64,000 nucleotides of DNA, from positions 8,246,001-8,310,000 of the forward strand of contig NC_014666.1 in assembly GCF_000166135.1 (NCBI RefSeq), written 5' to 3'. This document shows positions 1 through 8,798 of this stretch, piece after piece. The translations under genes were made by a program, and so were the position numbers. The DNA comes from Pseudofrankia inefficax. Its GTDB lineage: Bacteria > Actinomycetota > Actinomycetes > Frankiales > Frankiaceae. The notes below the pieces were generated by a model. It worked only from the letters and a program-made list of their open reading frames with translations, was not told the origin of the DNA and did not search any database. Within the stretch, counting starts at the first letter, position 1, and the number at the start of each line of letters is the position of its first letter.

Positions 1-198
1 GGTGGTTTCGCGGGCGAGGCCGGCGAGCGTCACCCAGGAGTCGGTCGGCCCGACGCCCGGGTCGCCGCCGCCGATGCGCGCGTAGTGGTCGGAACGGAAG
101 AACGCGTCGAACCCGCCCTCCTCGGCGGCACGAGCGACGCCCAGCTGCTGGGCGTAGGTGTTGCCCTGCTGCGGCTCGACAAAGATCCGAAGGTCCAT
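1..198 (-). CDS. LLM-class F420-dependent oxidoreductase (partial, N-terminus only)
   Basis: The first 66 codons of a gene that runs off the left edge, read from ATG at 198. The start reads MDLRIFVEPQQGNTYAQQLG and continues with a FFRSDHYARIG segment, a DSWVTLAGLA segment and a final RETT. This pattern (short first beta strand, then SDHY, then DSW.tLa.lA) is typical of the N-terminus of luciferase-like, F420-dependent TIM-barrel oxidoreductases. The substrate cannot be judged from this fragment. The gene is divergent from the lipoprotein gene at 472, so the roughly 270 bp between them must hold both promoters. Confidence 0.8.
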   Translation of the reverse strand, partial: MDLRIFVEPQQGNTYAQQLGVARAAEEGGFDAFFRSDHYARIGGGDPGVGPTDSWVTLAGLARETT

Positions 199-416
199 GC
201 TTCCTGCCTACCAGCAACGCGGACGGTTCGCGAAGTGGCCGGTCCGCCGGATCTGTCCGGCGACGGCAGGCGTCGCTGGCACCGCCCGGGGGAAGGACCA
301 CGGCGAGGTGTGGACCCCGACGTGCCGGATCACCACCTGCCCTGAGAGGCTCCCCGGCAAGAATCCCGGCACTGGCGCTGCACGGAGGATGTGTTCCGCT
401 TGAGATCCACGAGCTC

Positions 417-459
417 CGCCCGCCTCGGCGGGCCGGTGACCATCGCCCGCCTCGGCGGG
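417..459. repeat. Tandem pair of identical hairpins upstream of lipoprotein gene
   Basis: The perfect hairpin CCCGCC-TC-GGCGGG occurs twice, at 419-432 and 446-459, 27 bp apart. Both copies lie between the GTG at 391 and the ATG at 472, which supports reading this stretch as 5' untranslated leader. A regulatory role is inference. Confidence 0.45.
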
Positions 460-471
460 CACCGGCGGGCG

Positions 472-1689
472 ATGGTCGCCGTCCCGGCGACGACGCGCGC
501 CCGCCGACCCGGCCGACGGGTCCGGCCAGGCGCGGTGGCCGCGCTGCTGGCCGCCGCGCTCCTCGCCGCCGCAGGCGCGGCCGGTTGCTCCAGCACGAGC
601 GCGAACGCCGGCGGGGCCGCGACCTCCGACCCGATGGCCGGGATGAACATGGCGACGACGATGCCGGCGCAGCTTCCGCCGGCCGCGACGCCGACCAGCG
701 TCAACGTCTACTCCCACGACGGCGCGAACGCCCTGAGCCCGAACGTGGCCGGGCAACGACAGCTGGTGTACGTGCCGAACAGCGACCAGAACTCGGTGGA
801 CGTCATCGACCCGACGACGTTCAAGGTCATCGATCACTACACCACCGGGAAGAACCCGCAGCACGTGGTGCCGGCCTGGGATCTGAAGACGCTGTACGTC
901 ACCAACGACCTGGCCAACAGCCTGACCCCGATCGACCCGACGACCGGCAAGCCCAAGGGCCCGAACATCCCGGTCGACGACCCGTACAACATGTACTTCA
1001 CCCCGGACGGGAAGTACGCGATCGTCGTCGCCGAGGCCCGCGAGCGACTCGACTTCTACGACGCCCAGACCTGGAAGCTCGTCCACCAGGTGCACGTGGA
1101 CTGCCCCGGGGTCGACCACATCGACTACTCCGCCGACGAGAGCTTCCTGGTCGCCACCTGCGAGTTCTCCGGGAAACTCGTCAAGATCGACTGGAAGAAC
1201 TTCCAGGTGCTCGGCTACCTGACCATCGGCGGGATGCCGCAGGACATCAAGCTCGACCCGCAGGGCGAGGTCTTCTACGTCGCCGACATGCAGTCGAACG
1301 GCGTTCACCTGATCGACGCGAAGACCTTCACCAAGATCGGCTTCATGCCGACAGGCAAGGGCGCCCACGGGCTCTACCCGAGCCGGAACGCCAAGCTCCT
1401 CTACGTCTCCAACCGGGGCGAGGGCTCGATCTCACTGATCGACTTCGCGACCCGCAGGATCGTCGGCCGCTGGCAGATCCCCGGCGGCGGCAGCCCCGAC
1501 ATGGGCGGAGTCTCGGCCGACGGCAGCGTGCTGTGGCTGTCCGGCCGCTACAACCGCGAGGTCTACGCCATCTCGACGACGGACGGGCACCTGCTCGCGC
1601 GCATCCCGGTCGGCGCCGGCCCGCACGGGATGTCGGTCTGGCCACAGCCCGGCCGCTACTCCCTCGGCCACACCGGCATCCTGCGCTGA
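472..1689 (+). CDS. Secreted lipoprotein with YncE/YVTN-type beta-propeller
   Basis: The N-terminus has an Arg-rich region, a hydrophobic stretch and a lipobox ending AAGC with the lipidated Cys at residue 39, so this is an exported, membrane-anchored lipoprotein. A Met-rich patch follows (DPMAGMNMATTMP). The rest consists of repeated YVPN/YVTN/YVADM-type blades with IDP..tfkvi.h motifs, as in seven-bladed YncE-like propellers. I chose ATG 472: the in-frame GTG at 391 has its GGAGG only 2 nt away and would place two hairpins inside the coding region. If 391 is used, the protein gains 27 residues. Ligand unknown; the Met-rich patch could bind copper but that is speculation. Confidence 0.85.
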   Translation: MVAVPATTRARRPGRRVRPGAVAALLAAALLAAAGAAGCSSTSANAGGAATSDPMAGMNMATTMPAQLPPAATPTSVNVYSHDGANALSPNVAGQRQLVYVPNSDQNSVDVIDPTTFKVIDHYTTGKNPQHVVPAWDLKTLYVTNDLANSLTPIDPTTGKPKGPNIPVDDPYNMYFTPDGKYAIVVAEARERLDFYDAQTWKLVHQVHVDCPGVDHIDYSADESFLVATCEFSGKLVKIDWKNFQVLGYLTIGGMPQDIKLDPQGEVFYVADMQSNGVHLIDAKTFTKIGFMPTGKGAHGLYPSRNAKLLYVSNRGEGSISLIDFATRRIVGRWQIPGGGSPDMGGVSADGSVLWLSGRYNREVYAISTTDGHLLARIPVGAGPHGMSVWPQPGRYSLGHTGILR

Positions 1690-1796
1690 TCCAGGTCCGT
1701 CCAGCTGACCCGGGTTCGTCCACCCGAGCGCGGGGCCGGCCGTCGGCACTAGCCTGATGTCCGGCCCCGCGTCCGTTGTGTGCTGAGGGAGAACCT

Positions 1797-2558
1797 GTGT
1801 CCGTGCTCGACCGTTTCCGCCTGGACGGCAAGGTGGCCGTCGTGACCGGCGCGTCCGCCGGGCTCGGTGTCGCGTTCGCGAAGGCGCTGGCCGAGGCGGG
1901 CGCCGACGTGGCGCTGGGCGCCCGCCGCGTGGAGCGGCTCGAGGACACGAAGGCGGTCGTCGAGGCCGCCGGGCGCAAGGCGGTGGCCGTCCGGGCGGAC
2001 GTCGCCGAGCCGGCCGACTGCCAGGCCCTCGTGGACGCGGCGCTCGCGGCGTTCGGCCGGGTCGACGTGCTGGTGAACAACGCCGGCGTCGGCACCGCCT
2101 ACCCGGCGACCAGGGAGACCCCCGAGCAGTTCCGCCAGGTGATCGACGTCAACCTGAACGGCTGCTACTGGATGGCCCAGGCCTGCGGCCGCGTGATGAA
2201 GCCAGGCAGCAGCATCATCAACATCTCCAGCGTCCTGGGCCTGACCACCGCCGGCCTGCCGCAGGCGGCGTACTCGGCCAGCAAGGCGGGCCTGATCGGC
2301 CTGACCCGGGACCTGGCGCAGCAGTGGGGAGCGCGCCGCGGCATCCGGGTGAACGCCCTGGCCCCCGGCTTCTTCGCCTCCGAGATGACGGACCAGTACA
2401 AGCCCGGCTATCTGGAGGCCCAGATCCCGCGCGTCCTGCTGGGCCGTTCCGGCGACCCCGAGGAGCTCGCCGCCGCCCTGATCTTCCTGGCCAGCGACGC
2501 CGGCTCCTACACCACCGGCCAGGTCCTGACCGTCGACGGCGGCTTCACCGCCACCTAG
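1797..2558 (+). CDS. SDR-family NAD(P)-dependent oxidoreductase
   Basis: A 253-residue classical short-chain dehydrogenase. The cofactor motif TGASAGLG is at residues 17-24, NNAG at 94-97, the catalytic Ser lies in NISS, and the catalytic Tyr/Lys are in YSASK (Y159, K163). The C-terminal PEELAAALIFLASDAGSYTTGQVLTVDGG block is the normal SDR ending. GTG 1797 is preferred over TTG 1776 because GAGGGAGAA sits just upstream of 1797. Substrate cannot be told from sequence. A dispersed palindrome begins 15 bp after the stop codon. Confidence 0.93.
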   Translation: MSVLDRFRLDGKVAVVTGASAGLGVAFAKALAEAGADVALGARRVERLEDTKAVVEAAGRKAVAVRADVAEPADCQALVDAALAAFGRVDVLVNNAGVGTAYPATRETPEQFRQVIDVNLNGCYWMAQACGRVMKPGSSIINISSVLGLTTAGLPQAAYSASKAGLIGLTRDLAQQWGARRGIRVNALAPGFFASEMTDQYKPGYLEAQIPRVLLGRSGDPEELAAALIFLASDAGSYTTGQVLTVDGGFTAT

Positions 2559-2573
2559 CCCGGCCCGCCCCGG

Positions 2574-2654
2574 CCAAGATCGCGGCTTTGGCCCTGGGAC
2601 GGTCGTGAATCGGGCCCGATCGCAACCAGCTGAGGGCCAAACTCGCGATCATGG
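2574..2654. repeat. Dispersed palindromic repeat, copy R1
   Basis: An imperfect inverted repeat of 81 bp. The left arm contains GATCGCG and TTTGGCCCT; the right arm has the complementary AGGGCCAAA and CGCGATC. It lies between two convergent genes, 15 bp after the SDR stop and 38 bp after the oxidoreductase stop on the other strand. The same element recurs near 18.1, 27.0, 44.6 and 58.1 kb. Likely role: bidirectional transcription termination or 3' mRNA protection. Confidence 0.8.
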
Positions 2655-2692
2655 CCGGGGTGGGACGGGAACGGACCGGCGGCGGGCCTGCC

Positions 2693-3571
2693 TCAGGTCT
2701 CCAGGGGCTTGAGCTCGGTGGCGAAGGCGTCGAGGAACGCGGGCAGGGCCTCGGCGCGGACGGCTGGGTAGAGCACGAACTTGCTGAACCCGGCGGCGAC
2801 GAACTCCTCGACCTTCGCCCGGATCGCGGCCCAGCCGACCGGGAGGTACTCGGCCGGGTCGACCTCCGGCCGGCGCGCCCGCAGGGCCTTCAGGTCCGGC
2901 GCTGGCCCGTCGAGGGCGACCCGGATGCTGACACCGAAATGCTCCGGGTCGACCGTCCGGCCCGCCTCGGCGGCCGCGGCGTTGACGGCGGCCAGCCCCA
3001 CGGCCGCCTCGGCCGGAGTGATGAAGCTCGGCAGCCAGCCGTCGCCGAACCGGCCGACCCGTCGCAGCGCCTTCGGGCCGGAGCCACCCAGCCAGAGATC
3101 CAGCGGACGTTCCGGGCGGTCGCCGAGCGCCAGGCCGTCCAGGTGGAAGAACTCGCCGTGGTGGGTGACGGAGGGCTCGGACAGGAGCCGGCGCACCACC
3201 ACCAGCGATTCGTCGAAGACATCACCACGGCGGCCGGGCGGCACCGGGAACGCGTCCCGTTCGGCCGGCCTGGCCGGCCCGAGGCCGACCACGGGCAGCA
3301 CCCGGCGCGGGGCGAGCGCCGCCAGCGACGCGAGCTGCTTGGCGTAGACGACCGGATTGCGGCCCGGCAGCACGTTGACGGCTGTGCCAACCTTGAGCCG
3401 GTTGGTGCGGGCCAGCGCCCAGGCCATCCCCATCATCGGGTCGACCGCCCGGCTGGACAGCTGCTCGGACAGCCACAGCGAGTCCACGTCGACCTGGGCG
3501 ATCTTCTTCACCAGCCCGGACAGCTCCGCGCCGGAGACCCCACCCAGTCCGATCCCGATCCTGACCTTCAC
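2693..3571 (-). CDS. LLM-class F420-dependent oxidoreductase
   Basis: A 292-residue luciferase-like monooxygenase-fold protein. Features are the first strand VRIGIGLGG, SLWLSEQLSSRAVDP, KVGTAVNVLPGRNPV and LWLGGSGPKALRRVGRFGDGW, the last being the usual C-terminal barrel signature of F420-using members. GTG 3571 is chosen over GTG 3580 because GGGAGG (3586-3581) is at proper distance only from 3571. Cofactor F420 is inferred from family resemblance; substrate unknown. Convergent with the SDR gene, with repeat R1 between them. Confidence 0.9.
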   Translation of the reverse strand: MKVRIGIGLGGVSGAELSGLVKKIAQVDVDSLWLSEQLSSRAVDPMMGMAWALARTNRLKVGTAVNVLPGRNPVVYAKQLASLAALAPRRVLPVVGLGPARPAERDAFPVPPGRRGDVFDESLVVVRRLLSEPSVTHHGEFFHLDGLALGDRPERPLDLWLGGSGPKALRRVGRFGDGWLPSFITPAEAAVGLAAVNAAAAEAGRTVDPEHFGVSIRVALDGPAPDLKALRARRPEVDPAEYLPVGWAAIRAKVEEFVAAGFSKFVLYPAVRAEALPAFLDAFATELKPLET

Positions 3572-3730
3572 AGCGCTCACCCTCCCGGTCGACCTCGACA
3601 GTGGTCAACCCGGCCCGGCCCCAGTCCATGCCGGGCCGGCTCGGCCCGAGCGGCGGGCGCGCGGCCGGTTCCGTCGACCGGTTCATCGATCCGGGTTGAC
3701 CACTACGGCCCCACCACGGACTCTGGAGGC

Positions 3731-3877
3731 ATGGGTGACCCCGGACGCATGGGTGACATCGGCAAGCCCGAGCGGATCGTCGAGGACGAGCCCATCTCGT
3801 GGCCGGACGAGGAGCCGCTGACGGTGCCGGCGTCGCCCGAGCGTGAGCCCGAGCCGGCGGTGGCCCCCGGGCGATGA
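3731..3877 (+). CDS. Small acidic, Pro/Glu-rich protein, coupled to next gene
   Basis: A 48-codon reading frame starting MGDPGRMGDIGKPERIVEDE and ending in a PEREPEPAVAPGR tail. Its TGA overlaps the ATG of the next gene (ATGA at 3874-3877), a sign of translational coupling. GGAGG lies just upstream, very close to ATG 3731 and better placed for ATG 3749, so the true start may be 3749. No family recognised; the sequence looks disordered and strongly acidic. Confidence 0.55.
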   Translation: MGDPGRMGDIGKPERIVEDEPISWPDEEPLTVPASPEREPEPAVAPGR

Positions 3878-4401
3878 GCCTGCTGGGGTGGCGCCAGTGG
3901 GCGGTGGACCGGGAAGGTCTGCTGCGGCCCGCCTGGACGCCCTGGACGCCGTTCCCGGCCGGCCTGCTGCTGTGGCGCCCGGACGGCCTGACCCGGGCGT
4001 ACTGCCTGCGTGACGCGCATGCCACCGGCGAGCCCCCCGGCGCCACCGTCGGTCCCAGCACCGTCGGTCCCAGCACCGCCTCCGCCCAGCCGGAGGACGG
4101 CGCGAGAGGCGTGATCCCGGCCGACGGCTGCGTCTGCGGCCTCTACGCCTGGCGTGACCCGGAGACCCTCGCCGCTGCCCCGATCCCGCGCTGGACCAGG
4201 CGCCCGATCGTCACGGGCGCGGTTCGGCTGGGCGGCCGGGTCATCGTCGGCGAGCGCGGCTACCGCGCCGAGGTCGGCTACCCCGTCGCGATCCACGACC
4301 CACACGGCGTCATCGCCCCCGCCTACCAGGTGGCCCGGTACCGCGACTGGCGCGCGCTGGTCGCCGAATGGCGACCGGAAGCGCCGTCCACGGCGGCCTG
4401 A
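3874..4401 (+). CDS. Conserved-looking hypothetical protein
   Basis: A 175-residue soluble protein with Trp-rich N-terminus (LLGWRQWAVD, PAWTPWTPFPAGLLLWRP), a GCVCGLYAWRDPE segment with two Cys, and a C-terminal beta-rich part VTGAVRLGGRVIVGERGYRA followed by EVGYPVAIHD. The middle carries a 15-bp tandem duplication (4045-4074) that gives GPSTVGPST. The codon use matches neighbouring genes. The family was not recognised. Starts on the stop of the preceding small gene. Confidence 0.8.
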   Translation: MSLLGWRQWAVDREGLLRPAWTPWTPFPAGLLLWRPDGLTRAYCLRDAHATGEPPGATVGPSTVGPSTASAQPEDGARGVIPADGCVCGLYAWRDPETLAAAPIPRWTRRPIVTGAVRLGGRVIVGERGYRAEVGYPVAIHDPHGVIAPAYQVARYRDWRALVAEWRPEAPSTAA

Positions 4402-4665
4402 CGCCCGTCCTGCGCGACACCAGGCGCGACAACAACCACAGATCTCCAGCGAGCGGCGTGTCCGCTCGGTTCCCTCGCCTACCTGGTGAAACGCCGCCCA
4501 TGCCGACAGTGGACCGATCTATGGCAGTGTGGGTGTTCGCATACCCAAAGCGACGATTACTCCAATACGGGTAAAGTGCCGGGCGGCGCGTCGACTTGAC
4601 GACGCAGGGTGAAGCCGGATCTTCCGGCCGGCTCCGCCGGCGGCCCGGCTCCGTCAGGAGGACTC
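4402..4665. other. Intergenic stretch, probable promoter of membrane-protein gene
   Basis: 264 bp without a convincing gene. The part around 4530-4580 is clearly less G+C-rich than its surroundings, as promoters in such genomes often are. An AGGAGGA Shine-Dalgarno (4656-4662) precedes GTG 4666. No confident -35/-10 pair could be assigned. Confidence 0.3.
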
Positions 4666-6525
4666 GTGTCGGCCACCGAGCAAGGCTCCGGCGTCGTCGC
4701 CCCCTTCCGGCTCGGCCGCGTCGGCTCGGGCGATGCGCTGGGTGGCCCGGAGACCGGTGAGACCACGCTCGGGCGGGGTACCGACGGCGGGCTCCCGATC
4801 AGTGCCCGACACCGCCGCCACGCGCGACGCCGGCTGCCACGCTGGCCACTCGTCCTCGCCGGCTACCTCGTGCTCGCCGCGGTGCTGCTGCGCTCGCTGT
4901 GGGCCGACCCGGGCGCCCGTGGCTACGGAGTGTCCGACGCGACGCTGTTCACCTGGTTCATCGGGTGGGTTCCGCACGCCGTGCTGCACGGGTCCAACCC
5001 GTTCGTCACGCACCTGCTCAACGCGCCGGATGGCGTCAACATCATGTGGAGCACCCCCGTGGTGCTGCTCGCCTTGTTGATCACACCGGTCACGATGGTC
5101 GCCGGGCCCGTCGTCGCCCTCAACACGTTGCTGACGCTCGCGCCGGCCGTCTCGGCCATCGCGGCGTACGGCGCCGCCCGCCGGTGGGCCTCGGCCTGGC
5201 CCGCGGCCGTCGCCGGGCTGCTCTACGGGTTCAGCCCGTACATGATCGGTGCCACCCGCGGCCACCTGCACCTGACGTTCGCGCCGTTCCCGCCGCTGTT
5301 GCTGATGCTGCTGCACGACCTGTTCACCGGCCGCCGGTCGCCGCGGCGCACCGGGCTGTGGCTCGGGCTGCTGGTGGCCGCGCAGGCCCTCGTCAGCGAG
5401 GAGCTGCTGGCGACCGGGGCGCTGATCGGCGGGCTGGGCGTGCTGATCGCCGCGGCGCGGAACCGGGCCGCGGTCCGGGCCCAGGTCGGCCCGCTCGCGC
5501 GATCGCTCGGCTGGTGCGCCCTCGTCGCGGCGGCGCTGCTGGCCTGGCCGCTGTGGATCCAGTTCCGCGGGCCATACCGCGTCAGCGGCTCGATCCAGCC
5601 TCATGACGTGGCGGTCTCCGACCTGCTGACGTTCGCCGTCCCGACCTGGGCTCAGTGGCTGGCACCGCACCAGGCGCTGGCCCGCAGCCACCGGTTCACC
5701 GGCAACCCGGTGGAGGTCAGCGCGTACTTCGGCGTGCCGCTGCTCCTGCTGCTGGCCGCCCTGTCGGTGCGGCTGCGGCGGGATCCGGTGGTGCGGGTGC
5801 TCACCCCGCTGTTCGCGATCGTCGCGCTGCTCTCGCTCGGCGGCCACCTGCACATCGACGGCCGGATCACCAGGATCGTGCTGCCCTGGCTGCTCGCCGA
5901 GAGGCTGCCGGTGATCGGCAACGCCCTGCCGTCCCGGCTGGCGCTCTACCTGACGCTGTTCGCCGGGCTGGCGCTGGCGATCTGGCTGGAGCAGGTCCGG
6001 CAGCGACCCGTGCCGCGGCGCGCGGGCGCCGCGGTGCTCGCCGCCGCCGCGCTGGTGCCGCTGTTCCCCGCCCCGATGCACGCCCACGAGATGCGCGCGC
6101 CGACGTTCTTCACGACGGCCGCCGTACGCGTCATCCCGAACGGCGCGCGGGTGCTCGTCGCGCCCTACCCGCGCCCGGACATCCCGGACGCGATGTTGTG
6201 GCAGGCCCAGGCGGGTTACCGGTTCGCCGTGGCGGGCTGCTACTGCACCGTGCCTGGCCCGGACGGGCGCTCCCAGTTCCACGGCAACGCCAGCCCGCTG
6301 ACGACCGCGCTGCTGACGGTGGAGGCCGGCACGATGACGCCACGGGCCGCGCTCGCGCTGCCCGGGCTGCGCGAGGCCTACCGGGCGCTGCACCCGGACG
6401 CGGTGATCGTCGGCCCGGCCGACCATCACGCCGAGCTCATCGAGCTGGTCACGGGCCTGACCGGGCGCAGCCCGGTGGACGAGCCGGGTGGCGTCGCGCT
6501 GTGGCCGGAGTCCTTCCGCGTCTGA
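4666..6525 (+). CDS. Polytopic membrane protein, GT-C glycosyltransferase-like
   Basis: A 619-residue protein. After about 55 polar residues and a basic RHRRHARRR cluster come roughly eleven hydrophobic helices, including PLVLAGYLVLAAVLLRSLW, and extracellular segments such as VSDATLFTWFIGWVPHAVLH and NPFVTHLLNAPDG. The last 130 residues are a soluble C-terminal domain. This layout (short acidic loop after the first helix, N...P.G.N, many helices, soluble tail) resembles GT-C lipid-linked sugar transferases of actinobacteria. The acceptor and donor are unknown. GTG 4666 with an AGGAGGA site is preferred over the upstream in-frame codon at 4609. Confidence 0.75.
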   Translation: MSATEQGSGVVAPFRLGRVGSGDALGGPETGETTLGRGTDGGLPISARHRRHARRRLPRWPLVLAGYLVLAAVLLRSLWADPGARGYGVSDATLFTWFIGWVPHAVLHGSNPFVTHLLNAPDGVNIMWSTPVVLLALLITPVTMVAGPVVALNTLLTLAPAVSAIAAYGAARRWASAWPAAVAGLLYGFSPYMIGATRGHLHLTFAPFPPLLLMLLHDLFTGRRSPRRTGLWLGLLVAAQALVSEELLATGALIGGLGVLIAAARNRAAVRAQVGPLARSLGWCALVAAALLAWPLWIQFRGPYRVSGSIQPHDVAVSDLLTFAVPTWAQWLAPHQALARSHRFTGNPVEVSAYFGVPLLLLLAALSVRLRRDPVVRVLTPLFAIVALLSLGGHLHIDGRITRIVLPWLLAERLPVIGNALPSRLALYLTLFAGLALAIWLEQVRQRPVPRRAGAAVLAAAALVPLFPAPMHAHEMRAPTFFTTAAVRVIPNGARVLVAPYPRPDIPDAMLWQAQAGYRFAVAGCYCTVPGPDGRSQFHGNASPLTTALLTVEAGTMTPRAALALPGLREAYRALHPDAVIVGPADHHAELIELVTGLTGRSPVDEPGGVALWPESFRV

Positions 6526-6812
6526 CCGGTTCATCAGGACCCGTTGAAGCCGACGACCGATCACGCCGCGCGGCGACGCTACGTAGTGACACTGATTCAC
6601 AAGGTATCGACAGTCCGGTCCGGCCGGCCGGTACACCGGGTGCTGACGACCCGGCGAGGTGCACACGAGAAGCTGTTCGGGGTGCCACTCCGGATTGCCG
6701 TCCGGGATGATGGAATGGCCGCGGGAAACTCCCGCCGAAGCCGGAGAAGAGCCGAAATGCTCAACCGTCCGGACGTCGGCGGCGCGCGTCCCGCATGTTG
6801 GGTGGGGGTGAC
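6526..6812. other. Intergenic leader of the kinase gene
   Basis: 287 bp with no supported gene. It holds GTGA-N7-TCAC near 6584-6598 next to a TACGTA sequence, and a GCGGG-AAACT-CCCGC hairpin near 6721-6735. Either could be regulatory, but no regulator is suggested by context. Confidence 0.25.
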
Positions 6813-8729
6813 GTGACAGCCGGGCCAAACCGAGTGGTGGCGGGTCGCTACCGGCTGCTCGCGCCGTTGGGCGCGGGCGCGATGGGCACCGTCTGGCGCG
6901 CCTTCGATCAGTTGCTCGACGCCGAGGTCGCGCTCAAGGAGATCGAGTTCGCCGGCGGCGTTCCCGACGAGGAGCGCGCCGACAGGGTCGAGCGCGCGCT
7001 ACGCGAGGCCCGGCACGCGACCAAGCTGCGCGCCCACCCGAACGTGGTGACGATCCTGGACGTCGTCCTCGAGAGCGGGCTGCCCTGGATCGTGATGGAG
7101 CTGGTGCCCTCACGGTCGCTGTTCGACGTGGTGCGCCAGGACGGCCCGCTGCCGCCGGTCGAGGTGGCCAGGATCGGGCTCGCGATGGTCGACGCACTGG
7201 CCGCCGCGGCCGAGTTCGGCATCATCCACCGGGACGTCAAACCGTCCAACGTGCTGATGGCGAACGACGGCAGGATCGTGCTCACCGACTTCGGCATCGC
7301 CACCGGCGACGGAGATCCGACGCTGACCGTGACTGGTGTTATCGGAACTCCGCTTTACATGGCCCCGGAACGGCTGAACAGTCTGCCGGCCACGCTGGAG
7401 TCGGATCTCTTCAGCCTCGGCGGAACTCTTTACTTCGCGGTAGAAGGACAGGCGCCGTTCGCGCGGGACAGTTTCAGCGCGATGCTCGCGGCGATCGTGC
7501 TCGCTCCGGTCGCCTACCCACGGCAGGCCGGACCGATCGCCGACGCGCTGATCGGCCTGCTGGAGAAGGACCCGACGACCCGGATGCGGGTCGCCGTCGC
7601 ACGCCGGATCTTCATCGACAGCATCCGCGCGGTCGACGGCGCGTTCCTCGACCCGGAGGCGACCGCGTCCGCCCCGCGCCGGACCCGCGCCCAGCCCGCC
7701 GGAGCGACCCAGCCGCAGGACGTCCCGGTCGGCGTCCCAGCCACGACCGCGCCTCCGGTGCTCGCCGCCGCTCGGCCGGCGCCGCAGGCCGAGCCGGCGG
7801 GCGGACGGCCGGCGCCACCGACCGCGCTGACCGCGACCGAGGAGGACGGCGCGATCGCGCTGAGCTGGGAGCCGTCGCCGACCCCCGGCGTCGTCTACCG
7901 GGTGTTCCGGCTGGTCGCGGACCCGGCGGCACCGAACGGCTGGCGCGCCCGGGGCCTCGGCACGACCGGCGTCACCGGGCTGGTCGACGCCGGGGTACCC
8001 AAGGGTGTGCCGTTCCGCCACGAGGTCGTCGCCGTGCTGCGCGACCCGTCCGGCCACACGATGACGGTCGGGCCGGACTCGCCGGCCGCGTCCGCGCCGG
8101 TCGGCACCGCGCCCCGGACCATGTCGCCCCGGATCCACGGTCTGCGCGCCGACCTGCTCGGCGACGCGATCGCGCTGTCCTGGCGGCCGATGCCCGGCCA
8201 GAACGAGGTCGTCATCGAGCGGGTCTTCGACCCGTCCTCGTCGTTCCAGGGCGCGATGCGCCGGTTCCGCGGCACCGGCGGGCAGTACCTCGACCACGAC
8301 GTCCAGCCGGGGGCGACCTACCGCTACCGGGTCTGGGTCGCTCCGGCCGTCCACGGCACCCTCGCGCTCGACCTGGCGGAGGGCGCCGAGGTGGCCGCCA
8401 CCGCGATCCCCCGCCCGCGCGCCGTCACCGACCTGGAGAGCCAGCGGACCCCGGGCGGCACCGTGCTGCGCTGGACGAGCGTGCCCGGTGCCGTCGTCCG
8501 GGTCTACGCGACCCCGGTCGCGACCGGGTCAGGGCTGTCCGGGACGGGGCCCTTCGGGCCGGCGGGGCACGAGGTGCGGGTCGGGTCGCTGGAAGGCCGG
8601 GCCCGGCTGGTCGGCGAGAGCCGCCGCGGCCGGCTGCTCGACCCGGAGGGCGGCGCCGACGTCGTCTACTCCCCGGTCAGCGTGGCCGGCGACCGCGCCA
8701 TCATCGGCGCCGCCGTCATGCCAGGATGA
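6813..8729 (+). CDS. PknB-type Ser/Thr protein kinase with C-terminal FN3-like region
   Basis: A 638-residue eukaryotic-type kinase. The kinase domain spans about residues 12-270: Gly-loop LGAGAMG (19-25), catalytic Lys42 in VALKEI, HRDVKPSN with Asp141, DFG with Asp159, then GTPLYMAPE. A Pro/Ala linker (about 290-330) is followed by regions with beta-sandwich character (PPTALTATEEDGAIALSWEP, ALSWRPMPGQNEVVIERVFD) resembling fibronectin type III repeats. No transmembrane helix is visible, unlike receptor-like PknB, so the FN3-like half should be cytoplasmic. GTG 6813 has a G-rich ribosome site just upstream; ATG 6795 has none. Confidence 0.92.
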   Translation: MTAGPNRVVAGRYRLLAPLGAGAMGTVWRAFDQLLDAEVALKEIEFAGGVPDEERADRVERALREARHATKLRAHPNVVTILDVVLESGLPWIVMELVPSRSLFDVVRQDGPLPPVEVARIGLAMVDALAAAAEFGIIHRDVKPSNVLMANDGRIVLTDFGIATGDGDPTLTVTGVIGTPLYMAPERLNSLPATLESDLFSLGGTLYFAVEGQAPFARDSFSAMLAAIVLAPVAYPRQAGPIADALIGLLEKDPTTRMRVAVARRIFIDSIRAVDGAFLDPEATASAPRRTRAQPAGATQPQDVPVGVPATTAPPVLAAARPAPQAEPAGGRPAPPTALTATEEDGAIALSWEPSPTPGVVYRVFRLVADPAAPNGWRARGLGTTGVTGLVDAGVPKGVPFRHEVVAVLRDPSGHTMTVGPDSPAASAPVGTAPRTMSPRIHGLRADLLGDAIALSWRPMPGQNEVVIERVFDPSSSFQGAMRRFRGTGGQYLDHDVQPGATYRYRVWVAPAVHGTLALDLAEGAEVAATAIPRPRAVTDLESQRTPGGTVLRWTSVPGAVVRVYATPVATGSGLSGTGPFGPAGHEVRVGSLEGRARLVGESRRGRLLDPEGGADVVYSPVSVAGDRAIIGAAVMPG

Positions 8730-8798
8730 CCGCTGCGCCGCGGCGCCTGGGCGCCGTTCGGGGGCGGAGCACCGATCCCCTTCTGTAGAGGATGCGCG

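Noticed and set aside
6544-6816. A 90-codon frame starting TTG and overlapping the kinase start (GTGA)
   Set aside because: Weak codon bias, Arg-rich composition and no ribosome site. Probably leader sequence.
4654-6828. A 724-codon antisense frame opposite the membrane-protein gene
   Set aside because: Gln/Arg/His-rich, no domain, no ribosome site, opposite a clear gene.
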